A DNA stretch of 8,314 nucleotides from Bacilli bacterium (GTDB lineage: Bacteria > Bacillota_I > Bacilli_A > RFN20 > CAG-826), in the NCBI GenBank assembly GCA_024693415.1, contig JAILKX010000050.1, forward strand, positions 1 through 8,314, written 5' to 3'. A program made the translations under genes and the position numbers. Below are positions 1 to 5,827 of this stretch, one piece after another (positions within the stretch are counted from its first letter, which is position 1; every line of letters begins with the position of its first letter). The notes beneath the pieces were generated by a model, which made no database searches, was not told the DNA's origin, and saw only the letters and a list, made by a program, of their open reading frames with translations.

Positions 1-7
1 TTTTTCT

Positions 8-35
8 TTGCAACGGCCACCTGAGGGAATACAAT
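8..35 (+). promoter_or_regulatory. Candidate promoter of the ATC-hydrolase-like gene
   Basis: A TTGCAA box (8-13) and a TACAAT box (30-35) are separated by 16 bp, a fair match to a vegetative sigma-70/sigma-A promoter. The surrounding 28-56 stretch is much richer in A/T than the coding DNA around it. Transcription would start near 42, giving a leader of about 25 nt before the ATG at 68. The spacer contains the left arm of an inverted repeat, which suggests repressor control. Assignment is by motif only. Confidence 0.45.
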
Positions 36-67
36 AGTTAAGTAATATTAATCTTTAGGTGGCCGTT
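12..67 (+). repeat. 11-bp perfect inverted repeat over promoter spacer and RBS
   Basis: AACGGCCACCT at 12-22 is the exact reverse complement of AGGTGGCCGTT at 57-67, with 34 nt between them. The right arm contains the AGGTGG ribosome binding site and ends directly before the ATG at 68. As RNA the stem can be lengthened to 16 bp (12-27 with 52-67) using three G-U pairs, leaving a 24-nt A/U-rich loop. If transcripts start upstream of 12, the stem would hide the ribosome binding site. If the promoter at 8-35 is used, the two arms would instead act as paired DNA operator sites. Confidence 0.6.
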
Positions 68-691
68 ATGAAGAAATACAAGAGTCCCGTCATGATGAAG
101 AAGGGGAGGTACAGCGAATATTTCCTAACCCTGCCCGAAGAGACGAAATCCAAGATCCTCTCCAAGATGGATGGGCATACCAAGAAGCTTTGCGAATACT
201 GCGACAAGGGCAATTACAGCCATATGTGCAACATCGTCTCCTGCTTAGCCATTTATGAGACGTTGCAGGAAGAGGGGATGAGCAAAGAGGACGCGCTTCG
301 GGTGATAAACGATGAGATGCATAAGTTCGTCGAGAAGCATAGTGCCCCCACGTACCGCAAGATGTTCGCCAAGAAGGGGATGCTGAAGTTCATGGGCAGG
401 ATATTGCCCTGGGCGTTCTCCAAAGGATCAGGCGTCGGTTGGCGGTACGTATGGCATAGGGATGCCTCAACCGATTACTACCTCCAATTCGAATGCCATG
501 AGTGCATCTACGCGAAGATCTTCAAGTCTTTGGGCACGCCTGAATTAGGCCCGGCGTTTTGCTATTGCGACGACATCAATTACGGCTCGATCCCCGGGAT
601 CAAATTCACCAGGAACCACACGCTTTGCAGGGATGGGCAGGTGTGCGATTTCAAGTTCGAGAAGCAGAAGCCGGAAGAGAAGAAAGCGTAA
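68..691 (+). CDS. L-2-amino-thiazoline-4-carboxylic acid hydrolase-like protein
   Basis: A 207-residue protein whose C-terminal half (about 140-200) has the pattern of the ATC hydrolase family (Pfam ATC_hydrolase): C143 and C146, then a K-S-L-G-T-P-E-L segment, a C-x-C-D-D segment (165-169), a F-T-R-N-H-T-L segment (180-186) and C-D-F-x-F (193-197). The named activity of the family is ring opening of 2-amino-thiazoline-4-carboxylate on the way to cysteine, but most members in anaerobic Firmicutes have no tested function, so the substrate here is uncertain. There are ten cysteines, with further C-x2-C and C-x4-C pairs at 42-59, which could bind metal. No signal peptide or membrane segment is seen; it should be cytosolic. 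The ATG at 68 is chosen because AGGTGG (57-62) lies 5 nt upstream; a GTG at 59 in frame would fall inside that site. It has its own terminator, so it is probably transcribed apart from the operon that follows. Confidence 0.75.
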   Translation: MKKYKSPVMMKKGRYSEYFLTLPEETKSKILSKMDGHTKKLCEYCDKGNYSHMCNIVSCLAIYETLQEEGMSKEDALRVINDEMHKFVEKHSAPTYRKMFAKKGMLKFMGRILPWAFSKGSGVGWRYVWHRDASTDYYLQFECHECIYAKIFKSLGTPELGPAFCYCDDINYGSIPGIKFTRNHTLCRDGQVCDFKFEKQKPEEKKA

Positions 692-717
692 AACCCCAAG
701 CAAATCCCCGATAAACG

Positions 718-738
718 GAGCGCGTATGCGCTCTTTTT
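718..738 (+). terminator. Intrinsic terminator
   Basis: GAGCGC (718-723), a GTAT loop and GCGCTC (728-733) form a perfect 6-bp stem followed at once by TTTTT (734-738). It lies 26 nt after the stop of the ATC-hydrolase-like gene and separates that gene from the downstream operon. Confidence 0.88.
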
Positions 739-764
739 CGTCGCGCAGACATATTGAAGCGAAT

Positions 765-808
765 TTGATCAACTCAATCCAATCGAAACATAAATCTTGT
801 AACGATTG
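765..808 (+). promoter_or_regulatory. Candidate operon promoter with flanking inverted repeat
   Basis: This is the only non-coding stretch before the eight-gene operon, so its promoter should lie here. The best pair I see is TTGATC (765-770) with CATAAA (789-794) at 18 bp, each matching the consensus at 4 of 6 positions, so the call is weak. A perfect 6-bp inverted repeat, CAATCG (780-785) and CGATTG (803-808), brackets the proposed -10 box and could be an operator. TTGATCAA (765-772) is also a self-complementary 8-mer. Confidence 0.35.
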
Positions 809-819
809 CCACTAACATT

Positions 820-861
820 GTGGTGCCGAGCCGGAAAAGACCTTCCCCGGTTCGGCCTCAC
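820..861 (+). promoter_or_regulatory. GC-rich leader hairpin before the operon
   Basis: GCCGAGCCGG (825-834) pairs with CCGGTTCGGC (847-856) over 10 bp with one G-U pair. GTGG (820-823) pairs further with TCAC (858-861, one G-U) across a single mismatch. The loop is 12 nt. No U-tract follows, so it is not an ordinary terminator. It ends 2 nt before the AAGGAGGT ribosome binding site (864-871) and may stabilise the 5' end or control access to the site. No known riboswitch class is recognised. Confidence 0.6.
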
Positions 862-876
862 ACAAGGAGGTAATCC

Positions 877-1614
877 ATGAAAATCAGAAGATTGTTCCTA
901 GCGGCGTCGGCGGCCCTATTGGCCTCATGCGACTTCGGCGGCACCTCGCCAAAGACATTCGGCCTATTCGGCCACAAAGGCGTCTACCTTACGGAGCACG
1001 CTGAGGCTGAGATCACGCTCTCGGAAGCAAAGCGGCTCGTCAACATGTCCTCATCCAGCGCAGCCCGTTTGCAGAAGCGGAGCGAGCTCAGCGAAGAGGA
1101 CCCGGCCGTTAAATCGATATTGGCAAGGTTCGGCTCGCTCGGCGTCTCGGCCGCCTATTACATCGACGGCTCAGAGGAAAGGCAGGTCAGGACCGACCTA
1201 TACCAAGGCACCGACTTCCTCTATCTGCTGAAGGAGAACACCTATTTCCCCTTCGCGCAGATGAACGTCAAATACATTTACATCGACGGCTCCCTCCTCG
1301 ACAGCCTTGAAGAGGAGAATGCGAAGTTCCGCGAGGACCCTACCAATTTGGTCAGCCCGTTTGTGAATCCCTACACCTATCATCGCGATGCGCAGGGCGA
1401 GCTCGTGCTGCAGACCCATCATTTCGCCGAACTCCCGTCCAGCGTGAACGGCGGGATCGGGGCGACCTTCCGCCAGGACTGCGAGCTGAGCTATGACGGC
1501 GAGGGAAAACTGAAGCACTGGCAGTCATCGTTAGGGCTCTATACCTCGACCCCGACCGGCACATCGCTTGAGGGCTATATCTTCGAGGCCACCTTCGAGT
1601 GGACGCTGAAATAA
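877..1614 (+). CDS. Secreted lipoprotein, first gene of the kinase/vWA/PP2C operon
   Basis: A 245-residue protein with a classical lipoprotein signal: M-K-I-R-R, a hydrophobic stretch to about residue 15, and a lipobox L-A-S-C with the lipid-carrying cysteine at 18. The mature part (about 227 residues) has no further membrane span and appears as mixed alpha/beta, with a Ser-rich linker (58-62), several Tyr-rich beta-like segments and a final F-E-A-T-F-E-W-T-L-K strand. I do not recognise a family; it resembles the many unassigned lipoproteins of Firmicutes. The start is secure, with AAGGAGGT (864-871) 5 nt before the ATG. Its stop lies 12 nt before the next start, so it belongs to the same transcript as the signalling genes. 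By inference it is the outward-facing part of the system, a possible sensor or anchor on the cell surface. Confidence 0.8.
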   Translation: MKIRRLFLAASAALLASCDFGGTSPKTFGLFGHKGVYLTEHAEAEITLSEAKRLVNMSSSSAARLQKRSELSEEDPAVKSILARFGSLGVSAAYYIDGSEERQVRTDLYQGTDFLYLLKENTYFPFAQMNVKYIYIDGSLLDSLEEENAKFREDPTNLVSPFVNPYTYHRDAQGELVLQTHHFAELPSSVNGGIGATFRQDCELSYDGEGKLKHWQSSLGLYTSTPTGTSLEGYIFEATFEWTLK

Positions 1615-1626
1615 GGGGGTACGTGT

Positions 1627-1743
1627 ATGAAATTCCTGGGATACGCATTCGTCGCGCTTGCGTTAGTCGCCGGCGGAATCGTCATCGTCAAGACCGGCCT
1701 GTGGGACGCCTTTGTGAATTGGGTGACCTCATGGGTCCATTGA
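1627..1743 (+). CDS. 38-residue single-pass membrane microprotein
   Basis: A small gene with a good ribosome binding site (AGGGGG at 1614-1619, 7 nt before the ATG). The product begins M-K-F-L-G-Y and has one hydrophobic segment from about residue 4 to 21, rich in A/V/L/I/G, followed by K22 and a short amphipathic tail with three tryptophans (W26, W32, W36). It is fitted between the lipoprotein (12 nt upstream) and the 150-residue gene (11 nt downstream), each with its own ribosome binding site, which argues that it is real. The charge pattern suggests a transmembrane helix with the Trp-rich tail lying at the membrane surface; an uncleaved signal anchor is another reading. No family is recognised. 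A role as membrane partner of the lipoprotein or of the cytosolic signalling proteins is inference. Confidence 0.7.
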   Translation: MKFLGYAFVALALVAGGIVIVKTGLWDAFVNWVTSWVH

Positions 1744-1754
1744 GGGGGACTTGC

Positions 1755-2207
1755 ATGTTCGCGGTATTAGAAGACGTGCTTGACCGTTTCGAGGCCCGCG
1801 GCCATCACCCGACGAAGATCCATAGCTTTGGGTCCAAGATGGGGATGGACAACTACGAGTTCGACTTCGATCTCGGCGAGGGTGTCTACTTCAAATTCAT
1901 CCACCATCACCGGAAGAGCAGGAAGCCCTTCCGTCGGGCAAAGCAAGAGGAAAGCGTCTCGTTGACCCTTGGGGTCGTAACCCGGCCTAGCCCCGCTAAG
2001 CAGATGCTCGACCTTATCCGCTCCAGCGATGCCTATGCGTTCTTCGACGCGATGAGCTTCGACGAAAAGGGCTTGGCCCTATTAAAGATCGATGTGGATG
2101 AGCCAGGCGGCAAAAGCGAATCAATCGCCGCCTTAATCGATGCCCTCGAAAGGCCGGTTGGCCCGATCTGGGCGCTTATAAAACAACTTCAGGAGGCAAA
2201 ACCATGA
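1755..2207 (+). CDS. 150-residue cytosolic protein, possibly YbjN/secretion-chaperone-like fold
   Basis: Start chosen at the ATG with GAGGGGGA (1742-1749) 5 nt before it; in-frame codons further upstream run through the microprotein gene and are not used. The product has an N-terminal helix (about 1-17), beta-like segments (33-50, with a H-H-H at 50-52), a basic stretch (R53-K63), another strand (67-76), a helix (80-99), a strand (104-115) and a C-terminal helical region (120-148). This alpha-beta-alpha-beta-alpha order is reminiscent of the YbjN / type III chaperone-like fold, but I see no diagnostic motif, so that is only a suggestion. No signal peptide is present. Its TGA overlaps the kinase ATG (ATGA), so the two are translationally coupled, which hints that the product acts with the kinase, perhaps as an adaptor. 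Confidence 0.75.
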   Translation: MFAVLEDVLDRFEARGHHPTKIHSFGSKMGMDNYEFDFDLGEGVYFKFIHHHRKSRKPFRRAKQEESVSLTLGVVTRPSPAKQMLDLIRSSDAYAFFDAMSFDEKGLALLKIDVDEPGGKSESIAALIDALERPVGPIWALIKQLQEAKP

Positions 2208-3523
2208 AATTCGCCAAAGGCGATCAATTCCAATACAACGGCAAGACCGTAACGATCCTCGACGTCCTCGGGGATGGCGGGCAAGGCGAGGTCTACCTCG
2301 TCGACAACGCCAGCCAGAAGCTCGCGTTCAAGATCTATAAGGACGCGGTGAGCGACGACTTCCGCTACAACCTCAAGAACAACATCGCCAAGGGCTCGCC
2401 TTCGCCGAACTTCCTCTGGCCGAAGGAGTTCATCGAATTCGAGGACGGCGATTGCGGCTACATGATGGACCTGCGCGGCAAGGAATACGCATCGTTCGTG
2501 TCCTATTTGACCGGCAAGACCCGCTTCAAGTCGAAGGCCCTGATGCTCAATTGGTGCATCGAGCTCGTCAAAAGCTTCAAGGACCTTCACGCCAGGGGAT
2601 TCTCCTACCAGGACCTCAATGACGGCAGCTTCTTCCTGAACCCCGATAACGGCAAAATCCTGATCTGCGATAACGACAATGTCACCGCCGACAAGCGAAG
2701 CCTCGGGGTGCTCGGCAAGATGCGCTACATGGCGCCCGAGATCGTACGCGGGGACAAGGATAGGCTGACCGGCGACCGCCAGATGCCAGACGTCCATAGC
2801 GACCGCTTCTCGCTCGCCGTGATCCTCTTCCTTGCGATGTGCCTTGGGAATCCCTTCGAAGGGGAACACCTCAAAAAGTACGTCATCGTCGACGAAAAGG
2901 CGGAATCCGAGATGTTCGGGACCAACCCCGTCTACATCTATAGCGAAGACGATAAGTCCAATCGCCCGATCCGGGGATACCACACCGCGGTCCTCAAGCG
3001 TTACCCGAGCCTTCCGAGCTACATCAAGTCCGCCTTCCACAAGACCTTCGTGGACGGATTGAAGGACCGCGAGAACTCAAGGACCACCGAGCTTGAGTGG
3101 ATAAGGCTGCTGTGCCGCTACCGCGATGAGCTGCTCACCTGCTCCTGCGGCGAGGAGTACATCTACGGCTTCGACGAGAGGAAGCATAACCTCAAGTGCC
3201 CGAACTGCCATCAGGCGACCAGAAGGTTCTGCTGCCTTCACATCGGGAAGTCGCGTATCCTCCTCGAGCCCGGGAAATACGTCTACCAGTCGCACATCGA
3301 CAAATACTCAAGCGACTATAACCGCCCAATCGGCAAGGTGATCGCCAACAAGAAGAACCCCGGCCTATGGGGCGTCTTGCTCGACTTGCCTTCCCCGATC
3401 CTCATCAAGGACGCCAAAGGCGCTGAAAAACAGATCGCCGGCAATGGCGTCATCCCCATCATCAACAACCTCAAAATCAAGTTCGGCGACAACGCGATCG
3501 CCGAGATCATCTGCGAAAACTGA
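2204..3523 (+). CDS. Ser/Thr protein kinase with C-terminal zinc ribbon (TerY-P type)
   Basis: A 439-residue protein. The kinase domain (about 10-305) shows a glycine loop L-G-D-G-G-Q-G-E-V-Y (22-31), the ATP-binding lysine K43 in A-F-K, a catalytic loop Y-Q-D-L-N-D-G-S (135-142) with catalytic D137, a D-N-D (156-158) where most kinases have DFG, an M-A-P-E (176-179) and D-R-F-S (200-203). The residue at the usual metal-binding Asn (+5 from D137) is S142, and the usual Lys at +2 is N139. This variant active site, with the conserved-looking I-C-D-N-D-N-V segment, fits the divergent bacterial kinases linked with TerY/PP2C genes rather than PknB-type receptors. A zinc ribbon follows (C313, C315, C332, C335; C343-C344 nearby), then a beta-rich tail (350-439) with I-G-K-V and N-P-G-L-W-G segments resembling an FHA-like sandwich. 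There is no membrane span. Ribosome binding site AGGAGG is at 2191-2196. Expected role: cytosolic phosphorylation of partners encoded nearby, reversed by the PP2C. Confidence 0.88.
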   Translation: MKFAKGDQFQYNGKTVTILDVLGDGGQGEVYLVDNASQKLAFKIYKDAVSDDFRYNLKNNIAKGSPSPNFLWPKEFIEFEDGDCGYMMDLRGKEYASFVSYLTGKTRFKSKALMLNWCIELVKSFKDLHARGFSYQDLNDGSFFLNPDNGKILICDNDNVTADKRSLGVLGKMRYMAPEIVRGDKDRLTGDRQMPDVHSDRFSLAVILFLAMCLGNPFEGEHLKKYVIVDEKAESEMFGTNPVYIYSEDDKSNRPIRGYHTAVLKRYPSLPSYIKSAFHKTFVDGLKDRENSRTTELEWIRLLCRYRDELLTCSCGEEYIYGFDERKHNLKCPNCHQATRRFCCLHIGKSRILLEPGKYVYQSHIDKYSSDYNRPIGKVIANKKNPGLWGVLLDLPSPILIKDAKGAEKQIAGNGVIPIINNLKIKFGDNAIAEIICEN

Positions 3524-3543
3524 ATTGAAAGGAGCATAGACAG

Positions 3544-4266
3544 ATGGAAGACAAAATGTACGACGGCATCAGGAAGCAAGAGCTGAATCTCATCTTCGTG
3601 ATCGACAATTCCGGATCGATGCAGGGCGAGAAGATCGGCGCGGTCAACAACGCCATCCGCGACGTCATGACCATCATGCCGGAAATCCAAGACGATACGA
3701 GCGACGCCGAGATCAAGATCTCCGCCCTCACCTTCAGCGACGGCACCAAATGGGTCTACAAAGATCCCCAGGTGGTCGCCGACTTCAAGTGGACCGACAT
3801 CGGCACCGAAGGCGGGACCGATTACTCGAAGTGCTACGACGAATTGACGAAGTTCCTCTGCAAGAGGGAAAACGGCGGCAAGATGCCCGACATCGGCGGC
3901 GTTGCCCCGATCATCATCCTTATGTCCGATGGCATGCCGACCTCCCCCGATTGGGAGATGCATCTCGATTCCCTGCGCAAGAAGGGCTGGTTCAAGGTCG
4001 CCTTGAAGTACGCCCTCGCGATCGGCATCGACACCCAGGAAGCCAATGACGTCCTATCGAAGTTCACCGGCAACCCGGAGACCGTCCTCAAGGTCTACAC
4101 CGCCGAGGCGCTCCGCAAGGTGATCAAGGTCATCGCGATCACCGCGAGCAAGGTCAAATCCTCGTCCAGCCAGATGAGGTCGAATGGCGCTGCCGTCTCC
4201 CAAGACGAGCAGGCCGTCCAAGAGATCAACAAGGGCTTAGAGGAAATCGCCGACGTCGAGTGGTGA
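3544..4266 (+). CDS. TerY-like vWA domain protein 1
   Basis: A 240-residue protein almost entirely made of a von Willebrand A domain. The metal-ion-dependent adhesion site is complete: D21-x-S23-x-S25 in D-N-S-G-S-M, T92 in G-G-T-D, and D129 in M-S-D-G-M-P-T. The segment G-G-V-A-P-I-I-I-L (118-126) leads into the last motif and is shared with the next gene. After the domain comes a Ser-rich stretch (K-S-S-S-S-Q, 205-210) and a C-terminal helix ending in D-V-E-W. This fits TerY, the vWA protein that travels with a kinase and a PP2C. Such proteins are thought to bind divalent metal and scaffold protein contacts. AAAGGAG (3528-3534) lies 9 nt before the chosen ATG; an ATG at 3556 is also possible. 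The gene starts 20 nt after the kinase stop. Confidence 0.88.
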   Translation: MEDKMYDGIRKQELNLIFVIDNSGSMQGEKIGAVNNAIRDVMTIMPEIQDDTSDAEIKISALTFSDGTKWVYKDPQVVADFKWTDIGTEGGTDYSKCYDELTKFLCKRENGGKMPDIGGVAPIIILMSDGMPTSPDWEMHLDSLRKKGWFKVALKYALAIGIDTQEANDVLSKFTGNPETVLKVYTAEALRKVIKVIAITASKVKSSSSQMRSNGAAVSQDEQAVQEINKGLEEIADVEW

Positions 4267-4277
4267 GGAGGTGCGAC

Positions 4278-4991
4278 ATGGACGAAGAAAGAATCGCCAA
4301 GCAGCGCCTGAACATCATGCTCTTGGTCGACGCATCCAAGTCGATGCAGGGCAAGCGCATCAAGCAGGTTGACCAGGCCATCTCAGACATTCAGGTCTAC
4401 CTCAAGGATCTGCAGGCCGAGAACTCCAACGTCGACTTCTACATCACGATCATCCCGTTCAATAACGACGGCTTCTTCTATGGGAACGCCCAATCGACGA
4501 ATATCGATGATCTGAAGTATGACGGGATCAAGTGCGGCGGATGGAGCAACCTGCACTGCGCCTATGCCCGCCTTGGGGAGATCCTCCACCGCGAGTCCAA
4601 AGGCGGTATCATGCCGGATTTCGGAGGCGTCGCCCCGATCGTGTTGCTGCTGACCGATGGCCATCCGACCGGGAATACCTACAAAGAGGAGCTCGAAAAG
4701 CTGCAGAAGCTCGCCTGGTTCAAGGCGGCGCTCCGCTACGGAATCGCGATCGAGCTGAACGATGACAGAACCATGCAGGTCCTCCATGAATTCGTGGGCA
4801 ATAACGGCGACGTCATCTCGGTCTATGACTCGTCGATGCTCAAAAACATCATCAAGATCATCGTCCTGACTGCATCGAAGGTGAAATCGACGACCTCAAA
4901 CGTCGCCTACAAGCCTCAGCAGACCCAGAACGAGATCGCGCAGCAGGAGATCGCCGAGGCCCTTGCCGATACCGAGAGTTGGGAGTGGTAG
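4278..4991 (+). CDS. TerY-like vWA domain protein 2 (paralogue of the preceding gene)
   Basis: A 237-residue paralogue of the upstream vWA protein. The metal site is D18-x-S20-x-S22 (D-A-S-K-S-M), S90 in G-G-W-S-N-L taking the place of the threonine, and D127 in L-T-D-G-H-P-T. The two proteins share M-P-D-[IF]-G-G-V-A-P, the W-F-K-[VA]-A-L-[KR]-Y segment, T-A-S-K-V-K-S and an ending in E-W, but they differ widely elsewhere, so the duplication is old. A Ser/Thr-rich patch (K-S-T-T-S, 203-207) follows the domain as in its sister. The ATG at 4278 is used because AGGAGG (4266-4271) lies 6 nt before it; an in-frame GTG at 4260 would overlap the upstream gene. The gap from the sister gene is 11 nt. 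The two may pair as a heterodimer or present different partners to the kinase and phosphatase; this is inference. Confidence 0.87.
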   Translation: MDEERIAKQRLNIMLLVDASKSMQGKRIKQVDQAISDIQVYLKDLQAENSNVDFYITIIPFNNDGFFYGNAQSTNIDDLKYDGIKCGGWSNLHCAYARLGEILHRESKGGIMPDFGGVAPIVLLLTDGHPTGNTYKEELEKLQKLAWFKAALRYGIAIELNDDRTMQVLHEFVGNNGDVISVYDSSMLKNIIKIIVLTASKVKSTTSNVAYKPQQTQNEIAQQEIAEALADTESWEW

Positions 4992-4993
4992 GT

Positions 4994-5815
4994 ATGATTC
5001 ATACTTTCTCTAGATCCTGCCGCGGCTACGCTCATATGAAAAGCGGATTGCCGTGCCAGGATTATAGCCTCGATTACCATGACGCCGAGCGGACGATCAT
5101 CGCCTGCTGCGATGGCCACGGCGGAGCGCGGTATATCCGCAGCGACCGCGGATCCAGATTCGCCTGCGAGGCGGTGCTCAACGTCTTCAAGGGACTCGCC
5201 CCATCCTTCCTATATAAATATAAGGATAAGGAGGCTGAGGACCGGATCAGGATGGAATTGCTCTGCGAGTGGAACAAGCTCGTCGAGCGCGACATCGCCA
5301 ATCATCCCTTCACCAAGAAGGAGCTGGAATCCCTAAGCGAAGACGACCGCGAAGCCTTGATGCTCAATCGGGCCAAGGCCTATGGGACGACCATGACCGG
5401 GGCGCTATTGCTCAGCGGGAAGCTCGTGGTCGCCGGGATCGGCGATTCCGAGTGCCTCCTCATCAATAAGGGCGAGGCGGAGCGGCCGCTTGAGCGCGAA
5501 AGCGATCCCGCGGGCAACATCACATATTCGCTTTGCCAGGACGACGCCTATTCCTATATCAGGGCAGCGGTGGTGAATTTCTACCAATACGATGGGGTGG
5601 TGCTGTGCACAGATGGGTTCTCTGGCCCTTATCAGAGCTATGAGAACATGAAGGAATCGTTCCTGAAGCCTCTCGTCAAGAAGACGCTTTGGGGACGCTC
5701 GGCGGAGCAGGTCCATGAGTTCGTGGGCCTGCTCGCCGAGAAGAAGGGCACCGGGGATGATGTGAGCATCGCCTACATCATCGACGGAAGCGCTTCGATC
5801 AAACACTACGAATAA
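4994..5815 (+). CDS. PP2C-family Ser/Thr protein phosphatase
   Basis: A 273-residue single-domain metal-dependent phosphatase. The family motifs are present in order: Q22-D23 in C-Q-D-Y, D40-G-H-G-G, G131-T-T-M-T-G, A-G-I-G-D151-S, C-T-D207-G-F-S-G, and G-T-G-D255-D256-V-S. The acidic metal ligands therefore look intact and the enzyme should be active. The insertion between D-G-H-G-G and G-T-T (about 60-128) is helical and charged. No membrane span or sensor domain is attached. The gene starts 2 nt after the vWA 2 stop; GGGAG (4981-4985) lies 8 nt before the ATG. An in-frame TTG at 4979 would lie inside the upstream gene and is not preferred. Together with the kinase it should form a phosphorylation switch, with substrates probably encoded in this operon. 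Confidence 0.92.
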   Translation: MIHTFSRSCRGYAHMKSGLPCQDYSLDYHDAERTIIACCDGHGGARYIRSDRGSRFACEAVLNVFKGLAPSFLYKYKDKEAEDRIRMELLCEWNKLVERDIANHPFTKKELESLSEDDREALMLNRAKAYGTTMTGALLLSGKLVVAGIGDSECLLINKGEAERPLERESDPAGNITYSLCQDDAYSYIRAAVVNFYQYDGVVLCTDGFSGPYQSYENMKESFLKPLVKKTLWGRSAEQVHEFVGLLAEKKGTGDDVSIAYIIDGSASIKHYE

Positions 5816-5827
5816 GGAGGAATGGGT

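Noticed and set aside
633..815. 60-codon Arg/Ser-rich frame after the ATC-hydrolase-like gene
   Set aside because: It begins inside that gene, runs through the terminator hairpin and has no ribosome binding site.
820..861. Hairpin before the operon as an intrinsic terminator
   Set aside because: No U-tract follows the stem; the next bases are the ribosome binding site of the lipoprotein gene.
1599..1754. N-terminal extension of the 150-residue protein to 202 residues
   Set aside because: The extension overlaps the end of the lipoprotein gene and the whole microprotein gene in another frame, while the ATG at 1755 has a proper ribosome binding site.
2189..3040. Long minus-strand open frame (283 codons) opposite the kinase
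   Set aside because: It lies wholly over a well-supported kinase reading frame, its product is a V/D/E-rich composition typical of an antisense shadow of GC-rich codons, and no ribosome binding site is placed for it.
4278..4991. Loss of the metal-site threonine in the second vWA protein (G-G-W in place of G-G-T)
   Set aside because: Counting back from shared downstream residues shows a one-residue insertion (W89), so S90 takes the threonine position. This is a conservative change, and the site looks complete.
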